NCBI GenBank assembly: GCA_038380435.1
Contig: JAWZYU010000011.1
Location: 73,343,501 to 73,407,500, forward strand
Direction of reading: 5' to 3'
Source: Ryuthela nishihirai
Taxonomy: Eukaryota > Arthropoda > Arachnida > Araneae > Heptathelidae
DNA length: 64,000 nucleotides
A program made the position numbers and the translations under genes. Positions 1 through 12,112 of this stretch are shown here, piece after piece (the first letter of the stretch is position 1; the number at the start of each line of letters is the position of its first letter). The notes under the pieces are model-generated. The model was not told the origin of the DNA. It did no database searches and saw only the letters and a list, made by a program, of their open reading frames with translations.

Positions 1-1434
1 TTGTTGTTAGTTTGGATTAATGAAAAGGGGCTTAAGGGAGTTAGTGTGAGCAAGGCTTTGATATATGCGAAGGCTTTAGAGCTTCATCAATATATATTGG
101 CGAACCAGCCAAGTATAAGTGATACTAGTGTCGAGGAATTTAAGGCAAGTAGAGGATGGTTCGAAAAATTTCTTCGACGAACTGGAATTCATAGTGTTGT
201 TAGGCATGGAGAGGCAGCTAGTTTGGACCAAAAGGCAGCAGAGAAATATGTGGAGGACTTTGGTAAGTTTATAGACTTAGAAGGTTACATCCCGAATCAA
301 GTTTTTAATTGCGATGAAACGGGGCTATTCTGGAAAAAAATGCCAAAAAGGACATACATAACCAAGGAGGAAAAGTTATTACCTGGCCACAAACCAATGA
401 AGGATAGGCTTACACTATTATTGTGTGCAAATGCAAGTGGAGATTTTAAAATTAAGCCCCTTTTAGTGTACCACTCTGAAAATTCGTGTGTTTTTAAGCA
501 CAATAAAGTGATCAAAAGTAAGCTTCCAGTAATGTGGAGATCAAATTCTAAGGCTTGGGTTACCAGAATATATTTTAGGGAGTGGTTGAATGATGTTTTT
601 TCTCCTTCTGTTAAAACATATCTTGAGGAAAAGAAATTGCCCCTTAAATGTGTGCTGCTTATGGACAATGCTCCTGCTCATCCTACAAATGTTGAAGAAG
701 ACCTTGATCCTGCATACGACTTTATTAAGATCAAATTTCTGCCTCCTAACACCACACCTCTATTACAGCCAATGGATCAGCAAGTAATTTCTAACTTTAA
801 GAAAATATATATGAAAGCTCTTCTTTCAAGGTGTTTCCAGGTCACCAATGATACAGATATGACCCTGCGAGATTTCTGGAAGGATCACCTTAATATCCTC
901 CACTGCATAAATCTCATTGATAAAGCCTGGAACAATGTCTCTTACCACACATTGCAGTTAGCATGGAGGAAACTTTGGCCAGCTTCTGTGCCTGACAGAC
1001 ATTTTAAAGGCTTTGAGGAAGAGGCAGATGTGGTACAAGACATTGTAAGCATTGGGAAAAGTTTGGAGTTGGAAGTCAACGAGGATGATGTGGTGGAGAT
1101 GCTGGAGGATCATAGCCAAGAACTCACCCCAGAAGAACTTATTGAATTGCAACTTGAGCAGGTGAAAGCTATGGAGGAGGAGTACTCAGCAGAAGAGCAA
1201 GAGGTGCCAGATGCTTCAACTGCTGAAATAAAGGACATTTGCAGTAAGTGGAGTGAAGTGCAGGCTTTTATTGAGAAACATCACCCTAACAAAACTGTTA
1301 CCAGCAGAGCAGTTGAAATTTTAAATGATAATGTAATGGCCCATTTTCGCAAAATTCTCCAGCAAAGAAAAAGGCAAATTTCTCTGGATCGTTATCTTAT
1401 GCAATTACCAACTGCCTCTCCTTCGAAGGAGTAA
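1..1434 (+). CDS. Tigger/pogo-type transposase, 5'-partial
   Basis: The frame is open from the first base and ends at TAA 1432-1434, so the true start lies upstream. The visible protein has the second half of a CENP-B-type DNA-binding region (ASRGWFEKFLRR, residues 49-60), then a DDE_1 catalytic domain. The three acidic residues are seen at D105 (FNCDETGLF), D222 (LLMDNAPAH) and D259 (LQPMDQQVI). The tail is acidic (residues 340-410), as in human TIGD1-like proteins. No stop or frameshift interrupts the 477 visible codons. It cuts and pastes its own element; a host-domesticated TIGD gene is the alternative, but the 3' terminal repeat downstream argues for a transposon. Confidence 0.9.
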   Translation: MLLVWINEKGLKGVSVSKALIYAKALELHQYILANQPSISDTSVEEFKASRGWFEKFLRRTGIHSVVRHGEAASLDQKAAEKYVEDFGKFIDLEGYIPNQVFNCDETGLFWKKMPKRTYITKEEKLLPGHKPMKDRLTLLLCANASGDFKIKPLLVYHSENSCVFKHNKVIKSKLPVMWRSNSKAWVTRIYFREWLNDVFSPSVKTYLEEKKLPLKCVLLMDNAPAHPTNVEEDLDPAYDFIKIKFLPPNTTPLLQPMDQQVISNFKKIYMKALLSRCFQVTNDTDMTLRDFWKDHLNILHCINLIDKAWNNVSYHTLQLAWRKLWPASVPDRHFKGFEEEADVVQDIVSIGKSLELEVNEDDVVEMLEDHSQELTPEELIELQLEQVKAMEEEYSAEEQEVPDASTAEIKDICSKWSEVQAFIEKHHPNKTVTSRAVEILNDNVMAHFRKILQQRKRQISLDRYLMQLPTASPSKE

Positions 1435-1755
1435 TCTTCCTCCCCCCCTCTCCACCTCCTCCATCCCCGTGTGCCAGCAATTATCATCCACAAAGGTAAA
1501 TTGTATATGTACTGTAAAATTAGTTTTATTTTGGTAATTAAACTGCTTTCTTCTAATATTACTGTTATATTTATTTCCTTTCTGTATTGTTTCCACACAT
1601 AAAGCCATAACATGTTAAAAAAAATTTCTAGGGCAAAAAACGTATTATTTGGATTTACATTAATTGCAATGGGAAAAATTGATTCGGATCACGAACTTTT
1701 CAGTTCACAAACAGGGTCAAGGAACGGATTATGTTCGTGAACCGAGGTATCACTG
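1..1755 (+). mobile_element. Tigger DNA transposon, 3' part
   Basis: The transposase frame is followed by about 320 bp of 3' untranslated sequence. It ends in a Tigger-type terminal repeat (about 1681-1755), whose last bases read GAGGTATCACTG followed by the TA target dinucleotide at 1756-1757. Read from the other strand this is the usual CAGTGATACCTCGGTTCACG start. The 5' terminal repeat should lie left of the window. Confidence 0.85.
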
Positions 1756-2174
1756 TATATTAAATGGGTAAAATTACTTTTACACCATTCCCCATTTATT
1801 TGGTAACTAAAAAGAAAATATTAATGAAAATTTTAATTATCATTAATTAAAATTTATCATTCATCAAATTTACATATTATTTACATCAAATTTACGTATT
1901 ATTTACATCAAATTTAATGTGGTGAGAAGTTACCACAGGCATTTGCATTAAATATCTGGTATGTGTGAGGGCAAAGTCTACCAATAAAAAAAGTAATACA
2001 ATTCACTGTTTAATGCAGCAACAAATATGCAGTTTGCAGTAAAAGATAAAGGAATTTTCAAAGTTTTGTTGGTAGAAGTATGGCACCACTGTCCTCACAC
2101 AGGTTTAATGGCAGTTGTTTTTCCCAAATGGATCATCTGGATGCAGAGGTCTTATAGGAATTACTTCCTAGATT
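1756..2174. other. AT-rich spacer with short tandem repeat
   Basis: No gene seen. Bases 1862-1916 hold about 2.5 copies of a 22-bp unit that begins CATCAAATTTAC, preceded by AT-rich near-palindromic sequence. Confidence 0.6.
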
Positions 2175-2899
2175 CCTGGATTCACCATTATCGTCGTCAT
2201 CCTCAAACAGCCATGGGTTATGGAGGTCCAACCAGATTGTGCAAGTTAGTTCTCCAAATACATCTTTCATGAGCTGCATCTGCTGCATCTGGTCACTGTA
2301 CACAAATTTTAACATGGTCCTGTTTGACATTTTCTTCCCACCACATCCTATGTCTCCCCCTCTTTCCTTTAGGCACACTGTTCATAACCCTATTCACCAA
2401 TCTATAATTATTCATACGGGCAACATGGCCAAACCAACGGAGTCTTTCTCTGCACAATATGCTGCTTAAAGGAGGTTGCAAACTCCTTTGCCTAACCTCA
2501 TCATTAATTACAAAGTTGAACCACCTAATGCCCAAGATACTACGTAAGCATCTACAATCAAAGCATCAAGTTTCCTGTTATCTTGTTTACAAAGGGTCCA
2601 AGTTTCATACCATAACTAACTCTAGAAAGAACCAAACTATTATATAGTCTAATTTTAGTCGTTAGGTGAACTTTTTCTTACTAGTATGCCTATTTCTCCA
2701 CACCCTCCATAAATTCTTAAGAGTCCCAGCAGTAATCCCTTTTTATTCTGTTAATCTCATGACGCACATCACCAGCATCTGTTACATAGTTTCCAAGATA
2801 ATTAAAGTGAGACACCTGCTTGAGAGTGAAACCATTCAGATCACCTGAACCACAGCCTGCCTGACCAATTTTCATCATTTTAGTTTTCTCTATATTTAT

Positions 2900-5800
2900 T
2901 ATATCTATCTATATTTATTTTCTACTTATTTGGTCTGTAAATGGTAGCTAGGTAGTCACTGGAAGGAGAGCTATGCACCAATCCCCTGTGATGATGCATA
3001 GAACCGGCCAGGCCTAGCACCTAATGTCCGACCCCGCCTTCTCGTGGTGCGGACCGTTAGTAACTTTCAAAAGAGATACTCTCTTGTGGAAGTGAACGGA
3101 AGGGGAGGGCTGCCAGATTAGTGTGGCCTACTGATCTGGACAACTATGGCTACTTTTCTTTTTTTTCTACCCTGCTGAGGAGTGGTCAAACACACAGGGT
3201 CCTGGTGCTGACCATATAAACCTACTGGACTGGACAGATATATGGCTCTGAGCTTGATTATGGATCCTGATTTTGCTGCACTGGTGGGCTTCTGTGGAGG
3301 GAAAATCTTCCGCTGTGTTTTCTGTTTGTTTGTGGGTTGACAGCCCCAAGTGAATAGATTCACAGGATATGTTTATCAGCTGGTGGATAATCCTGAGCAG
3401 AAGTCATCGCAGGCACCTGAACTCTTTGCTTCTATTGGCATCGTCAAATTCTACATTGGAGGAAGTTTTCCAGTGTAGATGGCTTCGGCCTTTAGCAGTG
3501 GGGGAACGGGTCTTTGCCCCATGTCTGCGATTAGGGGGCTGTTTGATATTGTTGGCATTCCCTCTCCTCTCTCAATAAACATAGTTTCTTTAAACATCCC
3601 ACTAACCATTTTCTCTCCATAGGTAGTTGGAATGTGAGGACTCTGCACAGAGCTTTTTCTCTTGATGTCCTCACACAAGAATTCCACCATTATAATTTAG
3701 ATATTCTCGGCTTGCAAGAGACCAGATGGACAGATAAAGGTCAGATTCTTAAAAATACTCTTAAATTTCTCTTTTCAGGGCGGGACAACAATAAGCATCA
3801 CCAAGGCGGGGGTCTGTTTCTCAGCAGACACGCTAGCGATGCTCTTCTAGGATATGAGTGCATTAATGAAAGGTTTCTTACAGCAAAATTTCAGACAAGC
3901 GTTAAAGACTTGAATGTTATCTGCTGTTATGCCCCCATTGAGGATGCCGATGAGGATGAGAAGGATAGGTTTTATGAACAACTTAAGGATATTTTGAATT
4001 CTGTCAAGAAAGGTGATATTACCCTTGTTCTTGGTGACTTCAATGCCAAAGTTGGTACTGACTCTGACCTTTGGGGAGGAGTAATAGGCCCTTTTGGTAT
4101 TGGTAGCTGCAATGGCAATGGGCAACGTCTCCTACAGGTAAGTAAACTCAATGGATTCAGAATAACTAACACTTGTTACAAACACCGCGACATACATAAG
4201 TACACATGGGTTTCACCTGATGGGCTGCATAAGAATATGATTGATTACATATTAATTAACAGCAAATGAGCTAGTTCTGTTAGGAATACCAGGGCATATA
4301 GGGGAGCTGAAATTGGATCTGACCATTACCTTGTTAAAAGTGTGTTGCAACTTAAACTTAAAAAGTGTTGTGCTAGGGTTAAAAAATTTACTTTTAATAC
4401 TGAAGCTCTGAAAGATCCAGTTATAGCCAAAGCTTACCATGATAAGTTACTTAGTCATTATGACAGTCATGGTTTGCTTACTACTGAAGTTGAGGAAGAA
4501 TGGGATCATTTTAAACAGGCTTTTTTGGACACTAACAGTACTCTTTTAGGAAAAAAGGAGCAGAAGAGTCAGAATTATCTGAGTGATAAGGCACTTGAGC
4601 TTATTTCGGAAAGAAAGAACTGCAGGAATGCACTTAATCAATACCCTGCTAGTCCTAATAGAAAGCATTACAGAGACCTTAATAAACTTGTAAAGGATCA
4701 GTTAGCTGCTGATAAGAATCTTTGGTTTGATGGTTTGGCTGACAAAGCCGAGGAAGCAGTTAGACAGCACAACAGCAGAGAGCTGTACCAGATAGTTAAT
4801 GTTTTGTGTGGTAGAAAACGGATAGGCATACAAGGATTGAAGGATAAACAAGGTAAGGTTATAGAAGGGGAGGATTCTGTCATGGCTAGGTGGGCTGAGC
4901 ATTTCAGTGATGTTCTAAACAATGTAGTTAGTTCTGCTCCCATTGTTTGCAATGATGATAGATGCATTGGTGGCTTTAATGTTGGCCCTCTAACACAATC
5001 TGAAGTTATTTTGGCTGTTTCTAAACTTAAACTTCATAAATCCCCAGGGGTAGATGAAATTACTACGGAAATGCTTAGAGCTGGGAATGTTTCGGTTACC
5101 ACTTGGATGACTGAAATTCTGAATATCTTTTATGATAAAGGCATGGTTCCTAAGGATTTTACCAGAGCTATTGTTATCCCTATTTTCAAAAAAGGTGATC
5201 GCAGTTCTTGTGATAACTATAGGGGTATTAGCCTACTCTCTGTTCCAGGTAAAGTTCTTTCCATGATTGTGCTTAATAGAATTAAGAATCTGGTTGACAG
5301 TCAATTGCGTGATGAGCAATGTGGATTCAGAAGTGGTAGGGGATGTGTGGATCAGATATTTTCACTTAGGCAGATTCTTGAGAAATGTTTAGAGTTTCAG
5401 AAACCTTTGGTTGCTAGCTTTGTTGATTTCAAAAAGGCTTTCGACTCTGTTGATCGTCATAATTTGTGGTTGATTGTGAGATCATATGGTATACCAGACA
5501 AGTTAGTTAACATTATGAAAGCTCTCTATAATAACACTGAATCGTGTGTGAGAGTTGGTAAGGCTTGTAGCAATTGGTTTAGCATTACTTCTGGTGTTCG
5601 ACAAGGGTGCATTTTGTCTCCTTTTCTCTTTAGCTTGGTTATTGATTATGTTATGCGAAATTCACTTCAAGGGAAAGATTTTGGCCTTAAATGGGCTGGA
5701 GATACGAAAATTTCTGATTTAGATTATGCTGATGATTTAGCCCTTTTGGCAAATGATGTTGATGAGATGAACTCTTTCATTCGAGCTGTTGATGAGACTG

Positions 5801-6521
5801 GTAGTAGAGTAGGTTTGGTTATAAACAGAGAGAAAACTAAAGTGATGAAAATTGGTCAGGCAGGCTGTGATTCAGTTAATCTGAATGGTTGCAGTCTTGA
5901 GCAGGTGTCACAGTTTAATTATCTTGGGAGCTATGTAACAGATAATGGTGATGTGCGGCATGAGATTAACAGACGAATAGGGATTGCTGCCGGGACTTTT
6001 AAGAACCTATGGAGAGTGTGGAGAAATAGGCATATACACCTAAAGACTAAAATTAGACTGTATAATAGTTTGGTTCTTTCTAGGGTTAGTTATGGTAGTG
6101 AAACTTGGACACTTTGTAAACAAGATAACAGGAAACTAGATGCTTTTGATTCCAGATGCTTACGCAGTATCTTGGGCATTAGGTGGTTCAACTTTGTAAC
6201 TAATGATGAGATTAGGCAAAGGAGTTTGCAACCTCCTTTAAGCAGCATATTGTGCAGAGAGAGACTCCGTTGGTTTCGCCATGTTGCCCGTATGAATAAT
6301 TATAGATTGGCGAATAGGGTTATGAACAGTGTGCCTAAAGGCCTCAGAAAGAGGGGGAGACCTAGGATGCGGTGGGCAGACAATGTCAAACAGGACCTTG
6401 TTAGAATTGGTGTGCAGTGGCCAGATGCAGTAGATGTAGCTCAGGATAGATTTGCTTGGAGAACATTGCACTGTCTGGTTGGACCTCCGTAGCCCATGGC
6501 TGCTTGAGGATGATGATGATG
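2900..6521 (+). mobile_element. RTE-like LINE, near full length, nested
   Basis: The element starts near the motif TCTGTAAATGG (about 2935, possibly with some extra 5' sequence). It has a 5' region of about 690 bp, one long endonuclease-RT frame, and a short 3' end finishing in a GAT repeat (about 6508-6521). An ATATTTAT repeat lies at 2892-2899 and again at 6522-6529, which fits a short target-site duplication inside the minus-strand LINE. One long frame, a very short 3' UTR and a simple-repeat tail are typical of the RTE clade. The clade is from family knowledge; a tree of the RT would settle it. Confidence 0.85.
3622..6492 (+). pseudogene. LINE endonuclease-reverse transcriptase, one in-frame TGA
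   Basis: A single frame runs from GSWNVRTL (3622) to the TAG at 6490-6492. Its only break is TGA at 4267-4269, where other copies in the window have TGG (NSKWASSVRN). The AP-type endonuclease motifs are all visible: SWN, LGLQETRW, CYAP, LGDFNAKVG, MIDYILIN and GSDHYLV. The reverse transcriptase has motif A FVDFKKAFDSVD, motif B GVRQGCILSPFLF, motif C YADD (LDYADDLALLA) and motif D GLVINREKTKVM. The C-terminal region (about 6100-6480) has the WTLCKQ, LGIRWFNFVTNDEIRQRS and RERLRWFRHVARM blocks common to RTE-like proteins. No clear ATG precedes the endonuclease in frame; the frame is open from about 3547. The protein would nick target DNA and copy the element RNA into it. Confidence 0.9.
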
Positions 6522-9140
6522 ATATTTATAACCAAACCTACTCTACTATCAGTCTCATCAACAGCTCAAATGAAAGAGTTCATCTCATCAACATCATTTG
6601 CCAAAAGGGCTAAATCAGAAGTTTTCGGATCTCTAGACCATTTAAGGTCAAAATCTTTCCCTTGCAGTGAATTTTGCATAACATAATCAATAGCCAAACT
6701 AAAGAGAAAAGAAGACAAAAATGCACCCTTATTGAACACCATCAGAAATGCTAAACCAATTGTTACAAGCCTTACCAACTCTCACACATGACACAGTGTT
6801 ATTTAGAGAGCTTTCATTATTTTAACTGACTTGTCTGGTATTCCATATGGTCTCACAAACAACCACAAATTTTGACAATCAACAGAGTCAAAAGCATTTT
6901 TGAAATGAACAAAGCTTGTAAAAAAAGGTTTCTGAAACTCAAACATTTCTCAAGAATCTGTCTATGTGGAAAAAATCCCATCTACACATTCCCTACCATT
7001 TCCAAATCCACACTGCTCATCACACAATTGTCTATCAACCAGATTCTTAATTCTGTTAAGCACAATTATGCAAAGAACTTTACCTGGAACATAAAGTTGG
7101 CGGTTAACCCTATAGTTAACACAAGAACTGCGATCACCTTTTTTAAAAATAGGGATAATAATATCTCTGGTACAATGCCTTTATCATAAAAGATATTCAA
7201 AATTTCAGTCAGCAGTGTGGTAATGGAAACATTTCCAGCTCTAAGCATTTCAGTAGTAATTTCATCCACCTCTGGGGATTTATCTAGTTTAAGTTTAGAA
7301 AAAGCCAAAGCAACTTCAGACTGTGTTATGGGGCCAACTTTAAAGTCAGTAATGGATCTATCATCATCAGAAACATTGGGAGTATAACTAACTACATTGT
7401 TTAGAATGTCACTGAAATGCTCAGCCCACCTTGCCATGACAGAATCCTCACCTTCTGTAACCTTACTTTGTTTATCCTTCAAGCCCTGTGTACCTGTCCT
7501 TTTTCTACCACACAAAACATTAACTATCTGGTACAGCTCTCTGCTGGTGTGCTGCCTAACTGCTTCCTCAGCTTTGTCAGTCAAGCCATTAAAAGCCAAA
7601 GATACTCAACAGCTGTTAACTGATCCTTTATACATTTATTAAGATCTTTGCATGCTTTCTATTAGGACTAGTAGAGTATTGATTATGGATATTCCCGAAG
7701 TTCTTTCTTTCCGAAATAAGCTCAAGTACCTTATTACTGAAATAATTTTGCCTCCTGCTCCTTTTTACCTAAAGAAGTACTGTTAGTTTCAAGAAAAGCC
7801 TGCTTAAAATGGTCCCATTCTTCCTCAACTTCAGTAGTAAGCAAACCATGACTGTCTTAATGACAAATAACTAATCATAGTAAGCTTTAGCTATAACTGG
7901 GTTTTTCAGAGCTTCATAATTAAAGGTAAATTTTTGAACCTTAGCATAACAGTTCATAAATTTAAGTTGCAAGACACTTTTAACAAGGTAATGGTCAGAT
8001 CCAATTTCAGCTCCCCTATATGACCTAGTATTCCTAACAGAACTAGCCCATTTGCTGTTAATTAATATATAATCAATCATATTCTTATGCAGCCCATCTG
8101 GTGAAACCCATGTGTACTAATTTATGTGGTGATGTTTGTAATAAATTATTAGTTTAATTTAATTATATATATATATTTGTTTAATATAAATTATTTGTAT
8201 AATTTATTTAGTTATTCTCAAACCATTAAGTTTACTTACCTGTAGGAAACTTTGCCCATTGCCATTGCAGCTACCAATACCAAAAGGGCCTATCACCCCT
8301 CCCCAAAGGTCAGAGTCAGTACCAACTTTGTCATTGAAGTTGTCTAGAACAAGGGTAATGTTTACTTTCTTGAAAGAATTCAAAATATCCTGAAGTTCTT
8401 AAAACATATCCTTCTCATCATCATTGGCATCCTCAGTGGGAGCATAACAACTGATAGCATTCAAGTCTTTACTGCTTGTCTGAAATTTTGCTGTAAGAAA
8501 CCTATCATTAATGTACTCATATCCTAGAATAGCATCATTAGAGTGTCTGCTGAGAAGCAAACCTACACCTTGGAGATGCTTTTTATCTTCCCTCCCTGAA
8601 AAGAGAAATTTGTGTATTACATTAAGTTTATGTAATAGATTTATATTAATTTATTACATAATAGTTAGTATTAATATTTTATTACATTAAGTTTATTTTT
8701 AAGATTCTGACCTTCATCTTGCAAGCCAAGAATATCTAAATTATAATGATGGAATTCTTTGTGAGGACATCAAGAGAATAATCTCTGTGCAGAGTCTTCA
8801 CATTCCAACTCATGGAGACATTCCAATGTATGGAGAAAAAATGATTAGTGGAATGTTTAAAGAAACTATGTTTATTGAGAGAGGGAATGCTGGCAATATC
8901 AAACAGCCCCCTAATCCCAGGAATGGGGCAAAGATCTGTTCCCCCACTACTAAAAACTGAAGCCATCTACACTGGAAGACTTCCTCCAATGTAAGATTTG
9001 ACAATATCCATAGAAGCAAGAGTTCAGGTACCTGTGATTGCCTCTGATAACTGGGTTTAAAACCAGCTGATAAAAATTATCTTGTGAATCTACTCATTTG
9101 GGCTGTCAACCCATAATCAAACAGAAAACACACCTGGATT

Positions 9141-9792
9141 TAACCTCTCTTGATTTCTTTCTTTGGGGATACATTATAGATACTGTGCACCACACAGGAT
9201 CACCACTGCATGTGAAACAATCACTCTGCAGATGCTTGGAAATACCTGGCAAGGAACATAATACCATTTAGATACCTGTCATATAAGGGTGTTCGTGTGG
9301 AAATTAATTGAAGTACACTAAAATTTGGTAAGTTTCTCTGTCTTTTACCACAAGCTGCATGTTAATCTCTGCTTAAACAGTGGATTTTTTTTCTGAGTTT
9401 GTCCCAGACAACCTGTATATTCAACAAGATACTCTTCAAAAATATTAAGCTCATATGAAACTTTTTATTTACTTTGTTATTGGCCAATAAGCAGAGGATG
9501 ATTATTAATAGAGAAGATGCTAGATGTAAGTTGTACAAGAATTGTAGCATACATATCAAGAATGTGTTATTTTCAGGCCTTTAATTATTACATTTTAATG
9601 TGTATTTTTTAAGATTTGCATAAGGCACTAATTACATCACATTTCTGAAGCTAGAGCACAGTTTTGAACTTAGAAAATCAAATGGTGTAAAAATGGTGTG
9701 GTAAGGAAAACCCCCTTGACTACACCACTAAAAGCAACTAATATGTCATTTAAACACAAATGCAATTAGGAAAATACACTGGTTTTATCTGG
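9141..9792. other. Spacer, nothing recognised
   Basis: AT-rich sequence without a convincing reading frame or repeat signature. The only frame above 60 codons (9362-9559, minus) has no recognisable motif. Confidence 0.4.
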
Positions 9793-10302
9793 GATGATGC
9801 ATAGGAGAATGATTGATTATGTATTAATTAATAGTAAATATATTATTTCTCTTATGACTACCAGATGATGCAAAGGAACAGAAATAGTTTTGATCAATTA
9901 GCATGTTAAAAGTATATCTTGCAACTAAAGCTTGAAGAATGTTATGTTCTGAATAAAGGAATTATATTTAAGAGGCTCTAAATGGCCAATAAATAAAACT
10001 AAACATAAGTTAATTAGTCATTATGATGAATGTGGCTGAAGAACAGTGGGAATATGGTTCATTTTAAGAAAATCATAATTGAAGCTAACAGTGTAAATTG
10101 TTCCATGTGAAAAGAAGCAAAGGATAAAAATTCATTTAATTGGTAAGGCAATGCAACATATTTCTGATAGAAACTGAATAAGCCCTAATATCATAACAGA
10201 CAACGTTGCAAGAATGAGTTGAAAGCTGACAATTTTCTTGGGATGATAGCCTAGCTGATAAAGCAGAGAAAGCTGTAGAATAATCACTAATAATGAGTTT
10301 AC
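9793..10302 (+). mobile_element. Ancient RTE-like LINE fragment
   Basis: A strongly diverged copy of the LINE body. It has recognisable blocks matching the DYILIN region (ATGATTGATTATGTATTAAT near 9811), the stretch after SDH, and the DKAEEAV block near 10255. It has many indels and no open frame, so it is much older than the copies at 2.9 and 54.5 kb. Confidence 0.65.
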
Positions 10303-10305
10303 TAG

Positions 10306-10690
10306 AAAATGGGTTATTTTACCTATGAGTAGCACTTTTGTGTTCATAGTGGGTTAGATGTCTAGTCACAAAGACCCCAAGGGCTAAGATAAGATTGAAG
10401 AACAAAATCAACTGGACAGTTGTTAGGAAACAAAAGAAAACCTTTGGTCAAGGCTATCCCGTATGCTCTTTAATGTGCACAAGGTGTGGCACTCCTGCAC
10501 ACAGGGCCACAGCTTAATGTCCCATTCAATGAATAGCAGCCTTTTTCAAATGTGATGGTGTCCCCTTTCTCACTAAGTGCAGGGTGGGGCTTTAGTGGAC
10601 ATAAATCTCATTGCTGAGGCAGTTGGAATTCAAATTGGGAATTGCAGATTACAAGCCTGGTGGACTACCAACTGGGCCAAGGGTTAATAT
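10306..10690 (-). mobile_element. SINE family 1 copy (old)
   Basis: The minus-strand copy begins at its 3' end with GGGTTATTTTACCTATGAG (10306) and runs through the family's core to the tRNA-like head (near 10650-10690). The head reads TTGGTAGTCCACCAGGCTTG on the minus strand. It is divergent compared with the copy at 56020-56409. It carries an altered middle section around 10395-10430. Confidence 0.75.
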
Positions 10691-11324
10691 AGCCTGGTAC
10701 TGCTTCAGATCTGCACTAAGGCTTTCACTTTCAGTAGATAATTATTGAATTCCATGCCAAGTTTAAATTTGTTCAGACATTCTGAACTTGCTTTAAAAGA
10801 TGGTCAGTTTTACATTCATAACAAGGGCCCTCTGTGCTATAATTGGCCCTGTTAGAGGAATTCCTTATGTTCTCCTTACGTTTCAACAGCCTTCCTCGGG
10901 CAAGGTAGGCCATTGAAATGTTCCAATATTGTATTAGTTGTGAGCAGTACATTTTATTCTTTTACTTTGAGTTATGTTTTCATCATCCATATCCATTTTA
11001 CTTATGAAATCCTCAATTTTTTTTCAGCATTCTACTTCAGATCATTAATAGTGGTTTTTCAACACTGTAAAGTTTTGCTAAACTGAAAGGAAACTTGCAT
11101 CTTTTATTAAATAGTGAACAACCAATTTTTCAAAATTAAATTCAAAGATACACATATTTGTTTTTTCCACCATATTTATGCAAGACATATAAATGTATCC
11201 CAATACAGGTGATCTTTCAAAATTAAAAGTTTTAAGGAACAATGGAAACAGTAGACAATGTTAACCTTTAGAAGATAGCTAGTACAACATTTTGATACAA
11301 GGCAATAATATGAGAGGAAAATCT
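10691..11324. other. Spacer, nothing recognised
   Basis: AT-rich intronic or intergenic sequence with no frame, repeat or RNA gene that I can support. Confidence 0.4.
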
Positions 11325-11626
11325 CTCCTAAGAGAGAATGTCCTTTTCCTGACTGGTCATCTGTAGAAGTAGAGTAGAAGGGGCTATAAGCCACATTGAC
11401 AAGGGTAAGTGGGGATGGAATTGTCACAAGAGCTATCTCCAAAAGGTTAATTCTTAGAATTGCAGGGGAAACTCTCTACTAACAGTTGCTCCTAAGAGAG
11501 AACATCCTTTTCTTGGCTGGTCACCTGTAGAAGTAGAGTAAAAGGGGCTATAAGCCACGTTGACAAGGGTAAGTGGGGATGGAATTGTTATAAAAACTAT
11601 CTCCAAAAGGTTAATTTTTAGAATTG
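11325..11626. repeat. Tandem duplication, 138-bp units
   Basis: Two copies of a 138-bp unit lie at 11325-11462 and 11489-11626 (start-to-start 164 bp). Both begin CTCCTAAGAGAGAA and end TTAGAATTG, and differ at about a dozen positions. The 26 bp between them is unrelated. Confidence 0.85.
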
Positions 11627-11778
11627 TTAATATGAAGTAAACACAAATATTTTCTTGGAATGACTGGAATAATGCTATTTACAAGTGCACATAATTTCAC
11701 ATAATTTTTTTCATAGATATTTATGTTTTTTTTTATTGTTTTTTTTTCATAATAGCATTTATTAATGCTTTAAATGTA

Positions 11779-12112
11779 CGGTGGACCCCCGATATAATGC
11801 GCATGTCGGGCGGGAAACAACACCCGCGTTATAAGGTGAACCGCGTTATACCGAGCGGCGCGGTGGCAACACAATAAATTTCACACTGTAAGCTTTTCTT
11901 TTACTCATCATGCATACAATAATTAAACACTATTCAAAATACATGCAGGAACTCAATACATACACAATTACTCAATACGCAGTAACAATAAAATGTGATA
12001 CTCACTAACGCCGCACAGACCTGTATAAACATGTTTGAACTTATCGCAAACATCGCCCGCGCTATAACCGAGTGCGCGGTATAGCGAGCAGCGCTATAAC
12101 AAAGGTCCACTG
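11779..12112. mobile_element. GC-rich Tigger/mariner-type MITE
   Basis: A 334-bp element flanked by TA on both sides (11777-11778 and 12113-12114). It has inverted ends CGGTGGACC and GGTCCACTG, and both arms repeat GC-rich CGCGTTATA/TATAACCGAG motifs. It has no coding capacity. The CpG-rich arms stand out from the AT-rich surroundings. It is probably a non-autonomous relative of Tigger. Confidence 0.75.

Larger units (their letters stand above)
2183..9132 (-). mobile_element. RTE-like LINE (minus strand), split by nested LINE
   Basis: Two minus-strand pieces, about 2183-2891 (3' end, with GAT-type tail) and 6529-9132 (rest of the RT, endonuclease and part of the 5' region), are one element interrupted by the plus-strand copy between them. 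The outer ends carry the same 8-bp direct repeat CCTGGATT (2175-2182 and 9133-9140), the likely target-site duplication. It is 5'-truncated and decayed: the endonuclease/RT survives only as short frames such as 7066-7599 and 7871-8080. Two AT-rich expansions (about 8120-8215 and 8615-8695) are absent from the other copies. Its coding sequence groups with the 12818-15105 copy rather than with the nested one. Confidence 0.85.

Noticed and set aside
6566..6778. Separate minus-strand gene
   Set aside because: It is RT sequence of the minus-strand LINE.
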